From Flavobacterium branchiicola (lineage in GTDB: Bacteria > Bacteroidota > Bacteroidia > Flavobacteriales > Flavobacteriaceae), in assembly GCF_018383905.1 (NCBI RefSeq), contig NZ_JAGYWA010000011.1, positions 61,734 to 125,733 of the forward strand: a stretch of DNA of 64,000 bases, written 5' to 3'. Positions 53,796-62,225 of this stretch are shown here, piece after piece (the stretch's first letter is position 1; every line of letters starts with the position of its first letter). The notes below the pieces were generated by a model. It was not told the origin of the DNA. It worked only from the letters and a program-made list of their open reading frames with translations, and did no database searches. The translations under genes and the position numbers were made by a program.

Positions 53796-55013
53796 ATGAA
53801 TAATAAGAAACACACTTATTTTACAGCGGCAGTTTTAGTTTTTCTAATGGCGTTTACAAGCTGTAAAGTAATTTCTCAGGAAACTGTAAATAAAGATATT
53901 ATTATTTCTAAAGACTTAAAATGGGCAGATAAAATGGCTTTAACGTTGATGAAACGTCATCCTGAAGCGTATATGATCGACGACTCAAAAACGCCAAAAT
54001 GGGATTACGTTCATGGCTTGGTATTACATGGTTTAGAAGAATTATATAAAAAAAATCCCGATTCAAGATATCCGGTTTACATCAAAGGATATGTAGATGC
54101 TTTGGTTCAGAATGATGGCACAATTAAAACCTATGAACTGGAGAAATACAATATTGATATGGTGGTTGCGGGTCGTTTGCTTTTTAATATTTATGAAACA
54201 ACCAAAGAAGAAAAATACTTAAAAGCAATGCAATTATTGCGCAAACAAATTGCAGAACAACCAAGAACACAAAGCGGTGGATTCTGGCATAAAAACATTT
54301 ACCCAAACCAAATGTGGTTAGACGGTTTATACATGGGAGAACCGTTTTATGCACAATATACAGTTACGTTTGAAAACGGAAAAAATCTGGATGATGTAGC
54401 CAAACAATTCGAACAAATTCAGTTGCATGCCACAGATCCAAAAACAGGATTATTATATCACGGTTGGGACGAAAGTAAAAAAATGCCATGGGCAAATAAA
54501 GAAACAGGAAATTCTCCAAATTTTTGGTCAAGAGCTTTAGGCTGGTATGTAATGGCTTTGGTTGATGTTTTAGATTATATGCCAAAAGAACATCCAAAAC
54601 ACAAAGAATTAGTTCAATACTTAAACAGTGTTTGTGCGGCTATAGCTAAATATCAGGATAAATCAGGATTATGGTATCAGGTAACAGATAAAGGTGCTAA
54701 AGAAGGAAACTATCTTGAAGCCTCAGGTTCGTCAATGTTTGCTTATGCTTTTGCAAAAGGAGCAAATAAAGGCTATTTACCTGCAAAATATAAAAAACTG
54801 GCTAACAAAGCATTTGACGGCTTAACAACAAAATTAATTAAAGTGGATGCCGATGGCGGAATCACTTTAACTCAGGCGTGCCAGGTTGCAGGTTTGGGAG
54901 GAACTCCATACAGAGATGGTTCATACGAATACTATGTAAAGGAAAAAAAGAAAGACAATGATCCAAAAGCAACCGGACCATTTATTTTGGCTGCTGTAGA
55001 ATTAGGGAGATAA
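53796..55013 (+). CDS. GH105 unsaturated galacturonyl/rhamnogalacturonyl hydrolase, copy 2
   Basis: Second GH105, 405 residues, with a lipoprotein signal (FTSC, Cys23), so probably membrane-anchored in the periplasm, unlike copy 1. Same core GGFWHKNIYPNQMWLDGLYM (catalytic Asp176), WSRALGWYVMALVDVLDYMP and GLGGTPYRDGSYEYYV. Begins 23 bp after copy 1, a clear tandem duplication that has diverged, including in the region before the barrel. Followed by a 262-bp gap with repeats and a strong terminator. Confidence 0.93.
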   Translation: MNNKKHTYFTAAVLVFLMAFTSCKVISQETVNKDIIISKDLKWADKMALTLMKRHPEAYMIDDSKTPKWDYVHGLVLHGLEELYKKNPDSRYPVYIKGYVDALVQNDGTIKTYELEKYNIDMVVAGRLLFNIYETTKEEKYLKAMQLLRKQIAEQPRTQSGGFWHKNIYPNQMWLDGLYMGEPFYAQYTVTFENGKNLDDVAKQFEQIQLHATDPKTGLLYHGWDESKKMPWANKETGNSPNFWSRALGWYVMALVDVLDYMPKEHPKHKELVQYLNSVCAAIAKYQDKSGLWYQVTDKGAKEGNYLEASGSSMFAYAFAKGANKGYLPAKYKKLANKAFDGLTTKLIKVDADGGITLTQACQVAGLGGTPYRDGSYEYYVKEKKKDNDPKATGPFILAAVELGR

Positions 55014-55018
55014 TTGTT

Positions 55019-55265
55019 TATTGTTGATGGTTGATGGTTGATGGTTGGTGTTGATGGTTGATCGCGAAAATTTGGGAAGATTCGGAGTTGTTTGCCCTCC
55101 TGAGCGAAGTCGAAGGACGTCACCAATATTCTACAAAGAAAATTGAACTTGTATAAGTATAAAACCCAACAATCCCGAAGCCTCGGAAATTTGAGAAATA
55201 ATATTTTATTAGAATAAATTTTGGTTTCAGAACCCGACAGGTTTTCAAAACCTGTCGGGTTTAAT
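55019..55265. terminator. Simple repeat and palindromic terminator after the GH105 pair
   Basis: A (TTGATGG)n-type run (about 55019-55062) is followed by a CCTCCTGAGCGAAGTCGAAGG stretch of the kind repeated in flavobacteria. A perfect hairpin then follows, with arms AACCCGACAGGTTTT (55231-55245) and AAAACCTGTCGGGTT (55247-55261). It closes the susC-to-GH105 group, 11 bp before the GH43 start, so GH43 probably has another promoter or relies on read-through. Confidence 0.75.
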
Positions 55266-55275
55266 TTATAAGAAA

Positions 55276-56874
55276 ATGAAAAATATAAAATTCATCATTT
55301 TGTTTCTGTCTGTTTTTTTGACAGAGAAAAATTTTGCTCAGGTTTGGGTACCCGACAACGGAGACGGAACTTATACCAACCCAATTATCCATGCCGATTA
55401 TTCAGATCCCGATGTTGTAAGAGCAGGAGATGATTTTTATATGACAGCTTCGTCATTTAACTGTATTCCGGGGTTGCCAATTTTGCACTCAAAAGATTTG
55501 GTGAATTGGAAGATTATTGGTCATGCCTTAATAAAACAAACACCGGTAGAAACCTTTGACAAAGTTCAGCATGGAAACGGAGTCTGGGCACCAAGTATAA
55601 ACTTTCATAACAATGAATTTTATATATACTATCCCGATCCGGATTTCGGAATTTATATGATAAAAGCCCAAAAAGCAGAAGGTCCGTGGTCGGAGCCCGT
55701 TTTGGTTAAAGCCGGAACCGGACTTATCGATCCTAGTCCGTTATGGGATACAGATGGAAAAGTTTATTTGGTTCATGCCTTTGCCGGAAGTCGCGCCAAA
55801 ATCAAAAGTTTGTTGGTCGTTTGCAGCATGAATGCAGAAGGGACAGCTACAAAAAATGATGAAGTTATGGTGATAGACGGTCACGATGGTGAAGGAACAA
55901 TTGAAGGACCAAAATTTTACAAGAGAAACAACTATTATTACATTTTTGCACCGGCAGGTGGCGTTGCAACAGGCTGGCAAACCGTTTTAAGATCTAAAAA
56001 TGTATTTGGCCCTTACGAAAAGAAAAAAGTTCTTGAACAGGGAAAAACAAATATCAATGGGCCGCATCAGGGCGCTTGGGTACAAACACAAACCGGCGAA
56101 GACTGGTTTATACATTTTCAGGACAAAGGCGCCTACGGACGCATCGTACATTTGCAACCTATGAAATGGGAAAATGACTGGCCGGTAATGGGACAGGATT
56201 TTGATAAAAACGGAATTGGAGAACCGGTTGCAACTTTTAGAAAACCAAACGTAGGGAAGCAATATCCAGTTGAAACTCCGGCAGAATCAGATGAATTTAA
56301 TACACCAAAATTAGGATTGCAATGGCAATGGCAGGCAAATGCGCAGAATAATTGGGGCTTTCCAACAAGTTTAGGATATTTAAATTTATATTGCTTGCCC
56401 ACTATCAAAGACAGTAAGAAAATTTTTGAAGCACCGAATTTACTTCTTCAAAAATTTCCTGCTGAAGAGTTTACCGTAACCACAAGATTGACGTTTAATA
56501 CAAGATTAAATGGCGAAAGCACCGGTTTAATTATTATGGGATTAGATTATAGTTATTTGAATCTTAAAAATGATAACGGAAAATTATACCTGAATCAGAA
56601 AACAGGAACTTTTGATAAAAAGGTTGAAGAAACAGAATCTACTCCGGTTTTGATTTCTAACAATACAATTTATTTGAAAGTTAAAATCAAGAAAGGCGGA
56701 ATCTGTACTTTTTATTATAGTTCAGACGATAAAAAATACCAGCCAATAGGAAATGATTTTGTTTCAAAAGAAGGAAAATGGATTGGAGCTAAAGTTGGTC
56801 TTTTTGCTTTAAGCGAAAAAGTGACTAACGATTCAGGAAGTGTAGCGGTCGATTGGTTTAGAGTGACAAAATAA
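55276..56874 (+). CDS. GH43 glycoside hydrolase with C-terminal beta-sandwich
   Basis: Exported hydrolase of 532 residues. Signal peptide (ending KNFAQ), five-bladed beta-propeller (about 28-325) and C-terminal beta-sandwich (about 335-532, GH43_C2/DUF1349-like). Catalytic residues in place: base Asp in IIHADYSDPDVV (D44), pKa modulator D152 (LIDPSPLWD) and acid E210 (GEGTIEGPKFY). It resembles subfamily 12-type xylosidase/arabinofuranosidases; subfamily and substrate are not certain. In a pectin locus it may remove arabinose or xylose side chains. Confidence 0.9.
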   Translation: MKNIKFIILFLSVFLTEKNFAQVWVPDNGDGTYTNPIIHADYSDPDVVRAGDDFYMTASSFNCIPGLPILHSKDLVNWKIIGHALIKQTPVETFDKVQHGNGVWAPSINFHNNEFYIYYPDPDFGIYMIKAQKAEGPWSEPVLVKAGTGLIDPSPLWDTDGKVYLVHAFAGSRAKIKSLLVVCSMNAEGTATKNDEVMVIDGHDGEGTIEGPKFYKRNNYYYIFAPAGGVATGWQTVLRSKNVFGPYEKKKVLEQGKTNINGPHQGAWVQTQTGEDWFIHFQDKGAYGRIVHLQPMKWENDWPVMGQDFDKNGIGEPVATFRKPNVGKQYPVETPAESDEFNTPKLGLQWQWQANAQNNWGFPTSLGYLNLYCLPTIKDSKKIFEAPNLLLQKFPAEEFTVTTRLTFNTRLNGESTGLIIMGLDYSYLNLKNDNGKLYLNQKTGTFDKKVEETESTPVLISNNTIYLKVKIKKGGICTFYYSSDDKKYQPIGNDFVSKEGKWIGAKVGLFALSEKVTNDSGSVAVDWFRVTK

Positions 56875-57095
56875 AACGGTAAAAAACATTTTTTTTAGCG
56901 ATTTAAAAAAAAACGAGTGATATAAGTTGCTTTTACAAGACGTTTTTTAAAAATCAATACTACCGGATATTTTGTAAGAAAAAGATTTCTTAAAATAAGT
57001 TTAAATGGATTTTTATTTTTAAAAGCCATTGATCTAACTATAAAATCAATATTTCGACATCATAAAAATTAATTTAAGAGCGAAAAGAAAGTAAA

Positions 57096-59093
57096 ATGAT
57101 TCAATTTAAAAAAATAGCTGCATTTTTTATACTACTGTTTAGTATAGGTTTGCAGGCACAGAATACGTACAAAAAGTGGCCGGATGTTATTCGTAAAAAC
57201 GAATCATCCTGGTTTGGTTCTGACGAGGCAAAAAAGATTGCCGAAAATGTATTGCTTTACCAAAGGGATATTGGCGGCTGGCCCAAAAATATTCAAATGC
57301 AGAATGAGCTGACTCCTAAAGAAAAAAAGGATTTGCTTGCACTTAAAAAAACAGCTGTAGAAACCACAACAGATAATGGCGCAACATGTCAGGAAATGCT
57401 ATTTATGTCCAAAATGTACGCTCAAGTAAAAGACGAGCGCTATAAAGATTCATTTTTAAAAGGACTAAATTATTTGTTAGAAGCACAATATGTAAATGGC
57501 GGATGGCCACAGTTTTATCCGTTAAAAAAAGGATATTACACGCACATTACTTACAATGATGATTCGATGGTTAATATTTTGAATGTACTGAAAGAAATCA
57601 GTCAGGAAACCAACTTTTACAGTATAAAACCATCAAAAGAAATTGTAGAAAAAACACAAAAAGCTTTTGATAAAGGAATCGACTGTATTTTAAAAACGCA
57701 ATACAAACAGAACGGTGTTTTAACGGCCTGGTGTGCGCAACATGACGAAGTTACTTTGGCACCGGCAAATGCAAGAGCTTTTGAGTTAGCGTCATTAAGT
57801 GGTTACGAATCGGTTAAAATTGTATTATTGCTAATGTCAGTTGAAAAGCCGACACCGGAAATTGTTACCGCAGTAAAAAGTGCTGTTGCATGGTTTGAGA
57901 AAACTAAAATCACCAATTTAGAAGAAAAAAGAGTTCTGAACGACGAAGGAAAAATTATAGATAAAAAGATGATTCCAACAGCAAATTCGGCGCCTATCTG
58001 GGCTCGTTTTATTGATTTAGAAACCAATGAACCTTTCTTTTGTGATCGCGATGGAATCAGAAAAAAATCATTAGATCAAATTGGTTCAGAGAGACGAAAT
58101 GGATATTCGTGGTATTCAGACGCTGCCAAGGAAGTTCTGAAATTATACCCTTCGTGGGCAATTAAAAACGGAACAAAAGTTAATGTTACAGATAAAAAGA
58201 ATATAACCCTAATTACTGTTGCTCAGGATGGTTCCGGAGATTTTACCAAAATTCAGGATGCCATTTATGCATGTCCCGCATTTCCGTATGAAAAAATTAC
58301 CATTAGTATAAAGAATGGAATTTACAATGAAAAAGTCAGAATTCCCGAATGGAATACAAATGTTGCTTTACAAGGCGAAAGCAAAGAAAAAACGATCATT
58401 ACTTTTGATGATAATTTTTCGAAAATCAATTTAGGAAGAAACAGTACTTTCTATACCTATACACTTTTGGTAGAAGGAGATGATTTTTCTGCTAATGATT
58501 TAACCATCAAAAATGCTTCGGGCGATAATGGTCAGGGTATTGCATTATCTGTCGTTGCCAATCGCGCCAAAATTTCAAATTGTATTATTTTAGGAAATCA
58601 GGATACTTTATACCTGTCAGGAAAAGTAGCAAAACAATATTTTGTAAACTGTTACATAGAAGGTACTACCGATTTTATTTTTGGAAGTGCAACGGCTTTG
58701 TTTGAGAATTGCGAAATTCACAGTATCAAAAACTCGTATATAACGGCAGCTTCAACCCCCGAAGGAATTCCTTTTGGTTTTGTTTTTAAGAATTGTAAAC
58801 TTACCGCAGAACCAACCACCGATGCTGTTTATTTAGGAAGACCATGGCGCATTTATGCTAAAACAGTTTTTATGAATTGCGAAATGGGAAAACAAATTAA
58901 ACCGGAAGGCTGGGAAAACTGGTCGAAACCGGAGGCGGAGAAAAAAGCTTTTTATGCAGAGTATAATTGCAGCGGTGAAGGATTTCAACCCTCAAAAAGA
59001 GTACAATGGTCACATCAGCTTAAGAAAGCAGAAGCTGAAAAATATACAACAGAAAATATTTTGAAAGATGCAATACCTAATTGGTATTTTTAA
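57096..59093 (+). CDS. PL10 pectate lyase fused to CE8 pectin methylesterase
   Basis: Bimodular exported enzyme, 665 residues. After a signal peptide (FSIGLQAQ) the N-terminal part (about 25-355) is a PL10 pectate lyase, with YQRDIGGWPKNIQMQ, YVNGGWPQFYPL and HITYNDDSMVNIL. A linker (about 355-370) leads into a CE8 pectinesterase (372-665) with Q480 (GQGIALSV), D503 (GNQDTLY), D526 (TDFIFGSA) and R582 (LGRPWR), all intact. The fusion couples demethylation with cleavage of the freed galacturonan. It lies 222 bp after GH43. Confidence 0.95.
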   Translation: MIQFKKIAAFFILLFSIGLQAQNTYKKWPDVIRKNESSWFGSDEAKKIAENVLLYQRDIGGWPKNIQMQNELTPKEKKDLLALKKTAVETTTDNGATCQEMLFMSKMYAQVKDERYKDSFLKGLNYLLEAQYVNGGWPQFYPLKKGYYTHITYNDDSMVNILNVLKEISQETNFYSIKPSKEIVEKTQKAFDKGIDCILKTQYKQNGVLTAWCAQHDEVTLAPANARAFELASLSGYESVKIVLLLMSVEKPTPEIVTAVKSAVAWFEKTKITNLEEKRVLNDEGKIIDKKMIPTANSAPIWARFIDLETNEPFFCDRDGIRKKSLDQIGSERRNGYSWYSDAAKEVLKLYPSWAIKNGTKVNVTDKKNITLITVAQDGSGDFTKIQDAIYACPAFPYEKITISIKNGIYNEKVRIPEWNTNVALQGESKEKTIITFDDNFSKINLGRNSTFYTYTLLVEGDDFSANDLTIKNASGDNGQGIALSVVANRAKISNCIILGNQDTLYLSGKVAKQYFVNCYIEGTTDFIFGSATALFENCEIHSIKNSYITAASTPEGIPFGFVFKNCKLTAEPTTDAVYLGRPWRIYAKTVFMNCEMGKQIKPEGWENWSKPEAEKKAFYAEYNCSGEGFQPSKRVQWSHQLKKAEAEKYTTENILKDAIPNWYF

Positions 59094-59218
59094 TAAAGGT
59101 TCAGAGGTAAAAAGGAACAAAGATACAAAGATCCGTAGGAACGAAAACACGAAGTATTCCAACTAACCTCTGAACCTTTGCTACTTAAAATCTAAGAACC
59201 TCAGAACTTAAAAAAAAA

Positions 59219-60568
59219 ATGAAATATCTACTTCTCTTATTAATCTCCTGCGTTTCCTTTGCCCAGAAAAATAATTTTCCAACAGCAAAAGTCGATTCGA
59301 TAGTAAACAGAATTCAGCTTCCCGTTTTTCCATCTTTCGAAATAAATATTACAAAATTGGGCGCAAAAGGAGATTCCATTACCAATAATAAAAAGGCTTT
59401 CGATAAAGCGATGGCTTTATGCAAAAAAAATAACGGAGGAACTATCATCGTTCCAAAAGGAATTTATAAAATCAATGGACCAATTCATTTTGTAAGTAAT
59501 GTAAATTTAAAAATTGAAAAAGGAGCCAAAATTAAATTCAGTGATAATCCGCAGGACTATTTACCAATGGTTTTAACGAGCTGGGAAGGAACAATGCTTT
59601 ACAATTACAGTCCGCTTATTTATGCCAATAATTGCACTAATATTGCTATTTCGGGTGAAGGAACAATCGACGGAGAGGGAGGAAAGATCTGGAAAACGTT
59701 TAAAGTAAAAGAAGGTGCAGGAAAAGAACGAAGCCGTGAAATGAATCACAATAGCGTTCCTGTACAGGATAGAAAATTTGGTGAAGGTTATTTTTTAAGA
59801 CCTCAGATGATTCAGTTTTTAAATTGCAAAAATATATTGGTGGAAAATATCAGAATAGAAAATTCGCCATTTTGGTGTCTTCATCTCTTAAAATCAGTAA
59901 GCATAACCGTTCGCGGAATCAGTTATAAATCCTTAAATCATAACAACGACGGAATAGATCCTGAATATGCTAAAGATGTTTTAATAGAAAATGTAACCTT
60001 TAATAATGGTGATGATAATGTTGCCATTAAAGCAGGAAGAGATCATGAAGGAAGAACCAATACAGCAACGCCAAGTGAAAACATTGTAATTAGAAATTGT
60101 AACTTTAAAGGATTACATGGAGTTGTAATAGGTAGTGAAATGTCGGCAGGAGTACAAAACGTTTTTGTTGAAAATTGCAAAACTATCGGGTATTTAAAAA
60201 GAGGAATCTATTTAAAAACAAATGCAGACCGAGGAGGATATATCAAAAATATATTTGTAAAGAATATTCAGTTAGATCAAGTTGAAGACTGTATTTATAT
60301 TACGGCAAATTATCATGGAGAAGGAAAAGGTTTTCAGTCGGATATATCAAATGTACATTTTTCGAATATAACCTGTAATAAAGCATCAGAATCCGGAATT
60401 GTAATTCAGGGATTTCCAAACAAAAAAATCAGTAACATATCCTTTAATAACATCGAAATCAAATCAGCTAAAAATGCCTTATCAAACGAAAACGCAGAAA
60501 ATGTTTTGATGACAGACGTTTTTATTGGACAAAAGGCGAGCGTACCAACAGCAGTTTCGAAACCCTAG
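59219..60568 (+). CDS. GH28-family glycoside hydrolase, second copy with altered RIK motif
   Basis: Exported beta-helix protein of 449 residues, signal peptide MKYLLLLLISCVSFAQ. GH28 acids are present: D244 (HNNDGIDPEY), D265-D266 (NNGDDNVAIKAGRD) and H300 (GLHGVVIGSE). The usual R-I-K is Y331-L-K (RGIYLKTN). It is clearly related to the first GH28 (44165) but shorter and diverged. The changed subsite residue may mean a different substrate, such as rhamnogalacturonan or an exo-specific cut. Preceded by a gap of 125 bp with a degenerate CAAAGATACAAAGAT repeat. Confidence 0.9.
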   Translation: MKYLLLLLISCVSFAQKNNFPTAKVDSIVNRIQLPVFPSFEINITKLGAKGDSITNNKKAFDKAMALCKKNNGGTIIVPKGIYKINGPIHFVSNVNLKIEKGAKIKFSDNPQDYLPMVLTSWEGTMLYNYSPLIYANNCTNIAISGEGTIDGEGGKIWKTFKVKEGAGKERSREMNHNSVPVQDRKFGEGYFLRPQMIQFLNCKNILVENIRIENSPFWCLHLLKSVSITVRGISYKSLNHNNDGIDPEYAKDVLIENVTFNNGDDNVAIKAGRDHEGRTNTATPSENIVIRNCNFKGLHGVVIGSEMSAGVQNVFVENCKTIGYLKRGIYLKTNADRGGYIKNIFVKNIQLDQVEDCIYITANYHGEGKGFQSDISNVHFSNITCNKASESGIVIQGFPNKKISNISFNNIEIKSAKNALSNENAENVLMTDVFIGQKASVPTAVSKP

Positions 60569-60596
60569 TCAAAGGGGCATAGGTTCAAAGATTTTC

Positions 60597-60639
60597 TGTA
60601 GAGACGCACTGCTGTGCGTCTAACGATACCATCTCTACA
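60597..60639. repeat. Cruciform element of the GACGCAC family
   Basis: Nested stems TGTAGAGA (60597-60604)/TCTCTACA (60632-60639) and GACGCAC (60603-60609)/GTGCGTC (60614-60620). Related to the hairpins at 42452. The rest of the gap 60569-60881 shows no ORF. Confidence 0.6.
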
Positions 60640-60881
60640 AAGCTCGTCATTTTTTTGACAAAGGACTGAAAATACAAAAACGTTGTGACCATTGCAAAAA
60701 TCTTAGTGTGCTTAGCAGTAAAAAAAAAGCAAAAAACACACAAGAAAATCCAATTAATCGGCTAAATCTGCGAGAGCAAATTTTTCACGAAGATTTATTA
60801 AGATCAGAGTAAATCAAAGAGATTTTTTAAAATTTGACAGGAGCGTCGAACAAAAAATAAAAAACAACAAACAACAAACAA

Positions 60882-61625
60882 ATGAAGAAATACATACTCC
60901 TTGCACTTTTGATCACCTCAGTAACTTTCGCTCAAAAAACAACCTTATATTGTATTGGGGATTCTACAATGGCCAATAAAAAAGATCCTGATAAAAATCC
61001 AGAACATGGATGGGCGCAAGTGTTACAACCTTTTTTTAATGATAATATTGTTGTGGTAAATAAAGCAGTAAATGGCAGAAGTACCAAAAGTTTTATAGCT
61101 GAAAAACGCTGGGATTCTATTTACAATAAGCTCAAAAAAGGAGATTATGTTTTTATAGAATTTGGACATAACGACGAAAAAATAGAAGACTCAACACGTT
61201 ATACTAATCCTCATACGGCGTATCGATATAACTTGATTAAGTTTGTTACAGAAAGCAGGGCCAAGGGAGCAATTCCGATTTTATTGACATCAATAGCACG
61301 ACGCAATTTTAATGAAAAAGGAGTTTTAATTCCCACACATGGCGATTATCCTCTAGAGGCTCGTTTAGTAGCTCAAGAATATAAAGTGCCTTTTATTGAT
61401 TTGGAATATTACACAGAAATGCTGGAACAATCTTATGGACCAGAAAAATCAAAACAACTGCATCTCCATTTCAAGGCTGGAGAAAGTTCGTATTACGACA
61501 AAGATAAAGCGGATGATACACATCTATCATTATTGGGCGCTACAAAAATTGCTCAGATTGTAATCAATCAGCTTAAAACACAAACAGATTTATCTTTAGA
61601 AAAATTGAAAAAAGGTATTAAATAA
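60882..61625 (+). CDS. CE12 rhamnogalacturonan acetylesterase (SGNH hydrolase)
   Basis: Exported esterase, 247 residues, signal peptide MKKYILLALLITSVTFAQ. SGNH blocks: GDST with nucleophile S28, Gly in NKAVNGRSTKSF, GHND (95-98) and D211-x-x-H214 (DDTHLSLLGA). Family CE12 members such as RgaE/YesT-type enzymes remove acetyl groups from rhamnogalacturonan and pectin. Last enzyme gene of the locus; a terminator lies about 180 bp downstream. Confidence 0.93.
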   Translation: MKKYILLALLITSVTFAQKTTLYCIGDSTMANKKDPDKNPEHGWAQVLQPFFNDNIVVVNKAVNGRSTKSFIAEKRWDSIYNKLKKGDYVFIEFGHNDEKIEDSTRYTNPHTAYRYNLIKFVTESRAKGAIPILLTSIARRNFNEKGVLIPTHGDYPLEARLVAQEYKVPFIDLEYYTEMLEQSYGPEKSKQLHLHFKAGESSYYDKDKADDTHLSLLGATKIAQIVINQLKTQTDLSLEKLKKGIK

Positions 61626-62225
61626 GATCTTGTGAAGAAACGATAAAAAGATGTCCTAAAGTACAATTTAAAAAACTTTTAGAGTAGGGTTTATTTTGTT
61701 GAAAATGAGAACTTTGTGTTCAGAAATATAAGTCATGCTATTTAATTGATTTTCAAATAGTATTTCGAAATTTCTGGTTTAGGACTTTTTAGAGTTGTAA
61801 GAAAAGAGAGGATGAGAATCCTCTCTTTTTTATTGATAGTAACTTATTTTGTTGTAAAAATGTTAAGATACTTCTTTAGAAGTTGCAATTTTTAATACAA
61901 ATTGCAGTAAAATTATTTTGTCTTATTCTGATATTTTTAAAGCTTTTAAAGGTAATTCATAAAATGTTTTTAATTATAACTTTTACAAAAAAGTCTTTAT
62001 TGAAAACATAGTCTTAAGCCATTAATACAGGGTCTTCCTTTCTTTTTATTGATTAAAATGAATAGCAAAAGTGGGACTTCTCTCGATTTAGCATTATACC
62101 TTATTTTACAATTTAAATAACTTCTTGTGGCGCTAATACTTTTGGGATAAAATGATATTTGTAAGCTAATTCTTGTTTTTAAGAATTAACAAATTTGATA
62201 AAATAATTAATGCCTAATTAGTGCT
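61626..62225. other. Gap between the pectin locus and the repeat protein gene
   Basis: 600 bp with no supported ORF. It contains one terminator (61804-61831) and, near the right end, TACTTTTG at 62137-62144, a possible -7 box about 80 bp before the repeat protein start. Otherwise AT-rich and featureless. Confidence 0.5.
61804..61831 (+). terminator. Terminator closing the pectin locus
   Basis: 9-bp stem AAGAGAGGA (61804-61812)/TCCTCTCTT (61819-61827) with a 6-base loop followed by TTTT. Confidence 0.85.
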
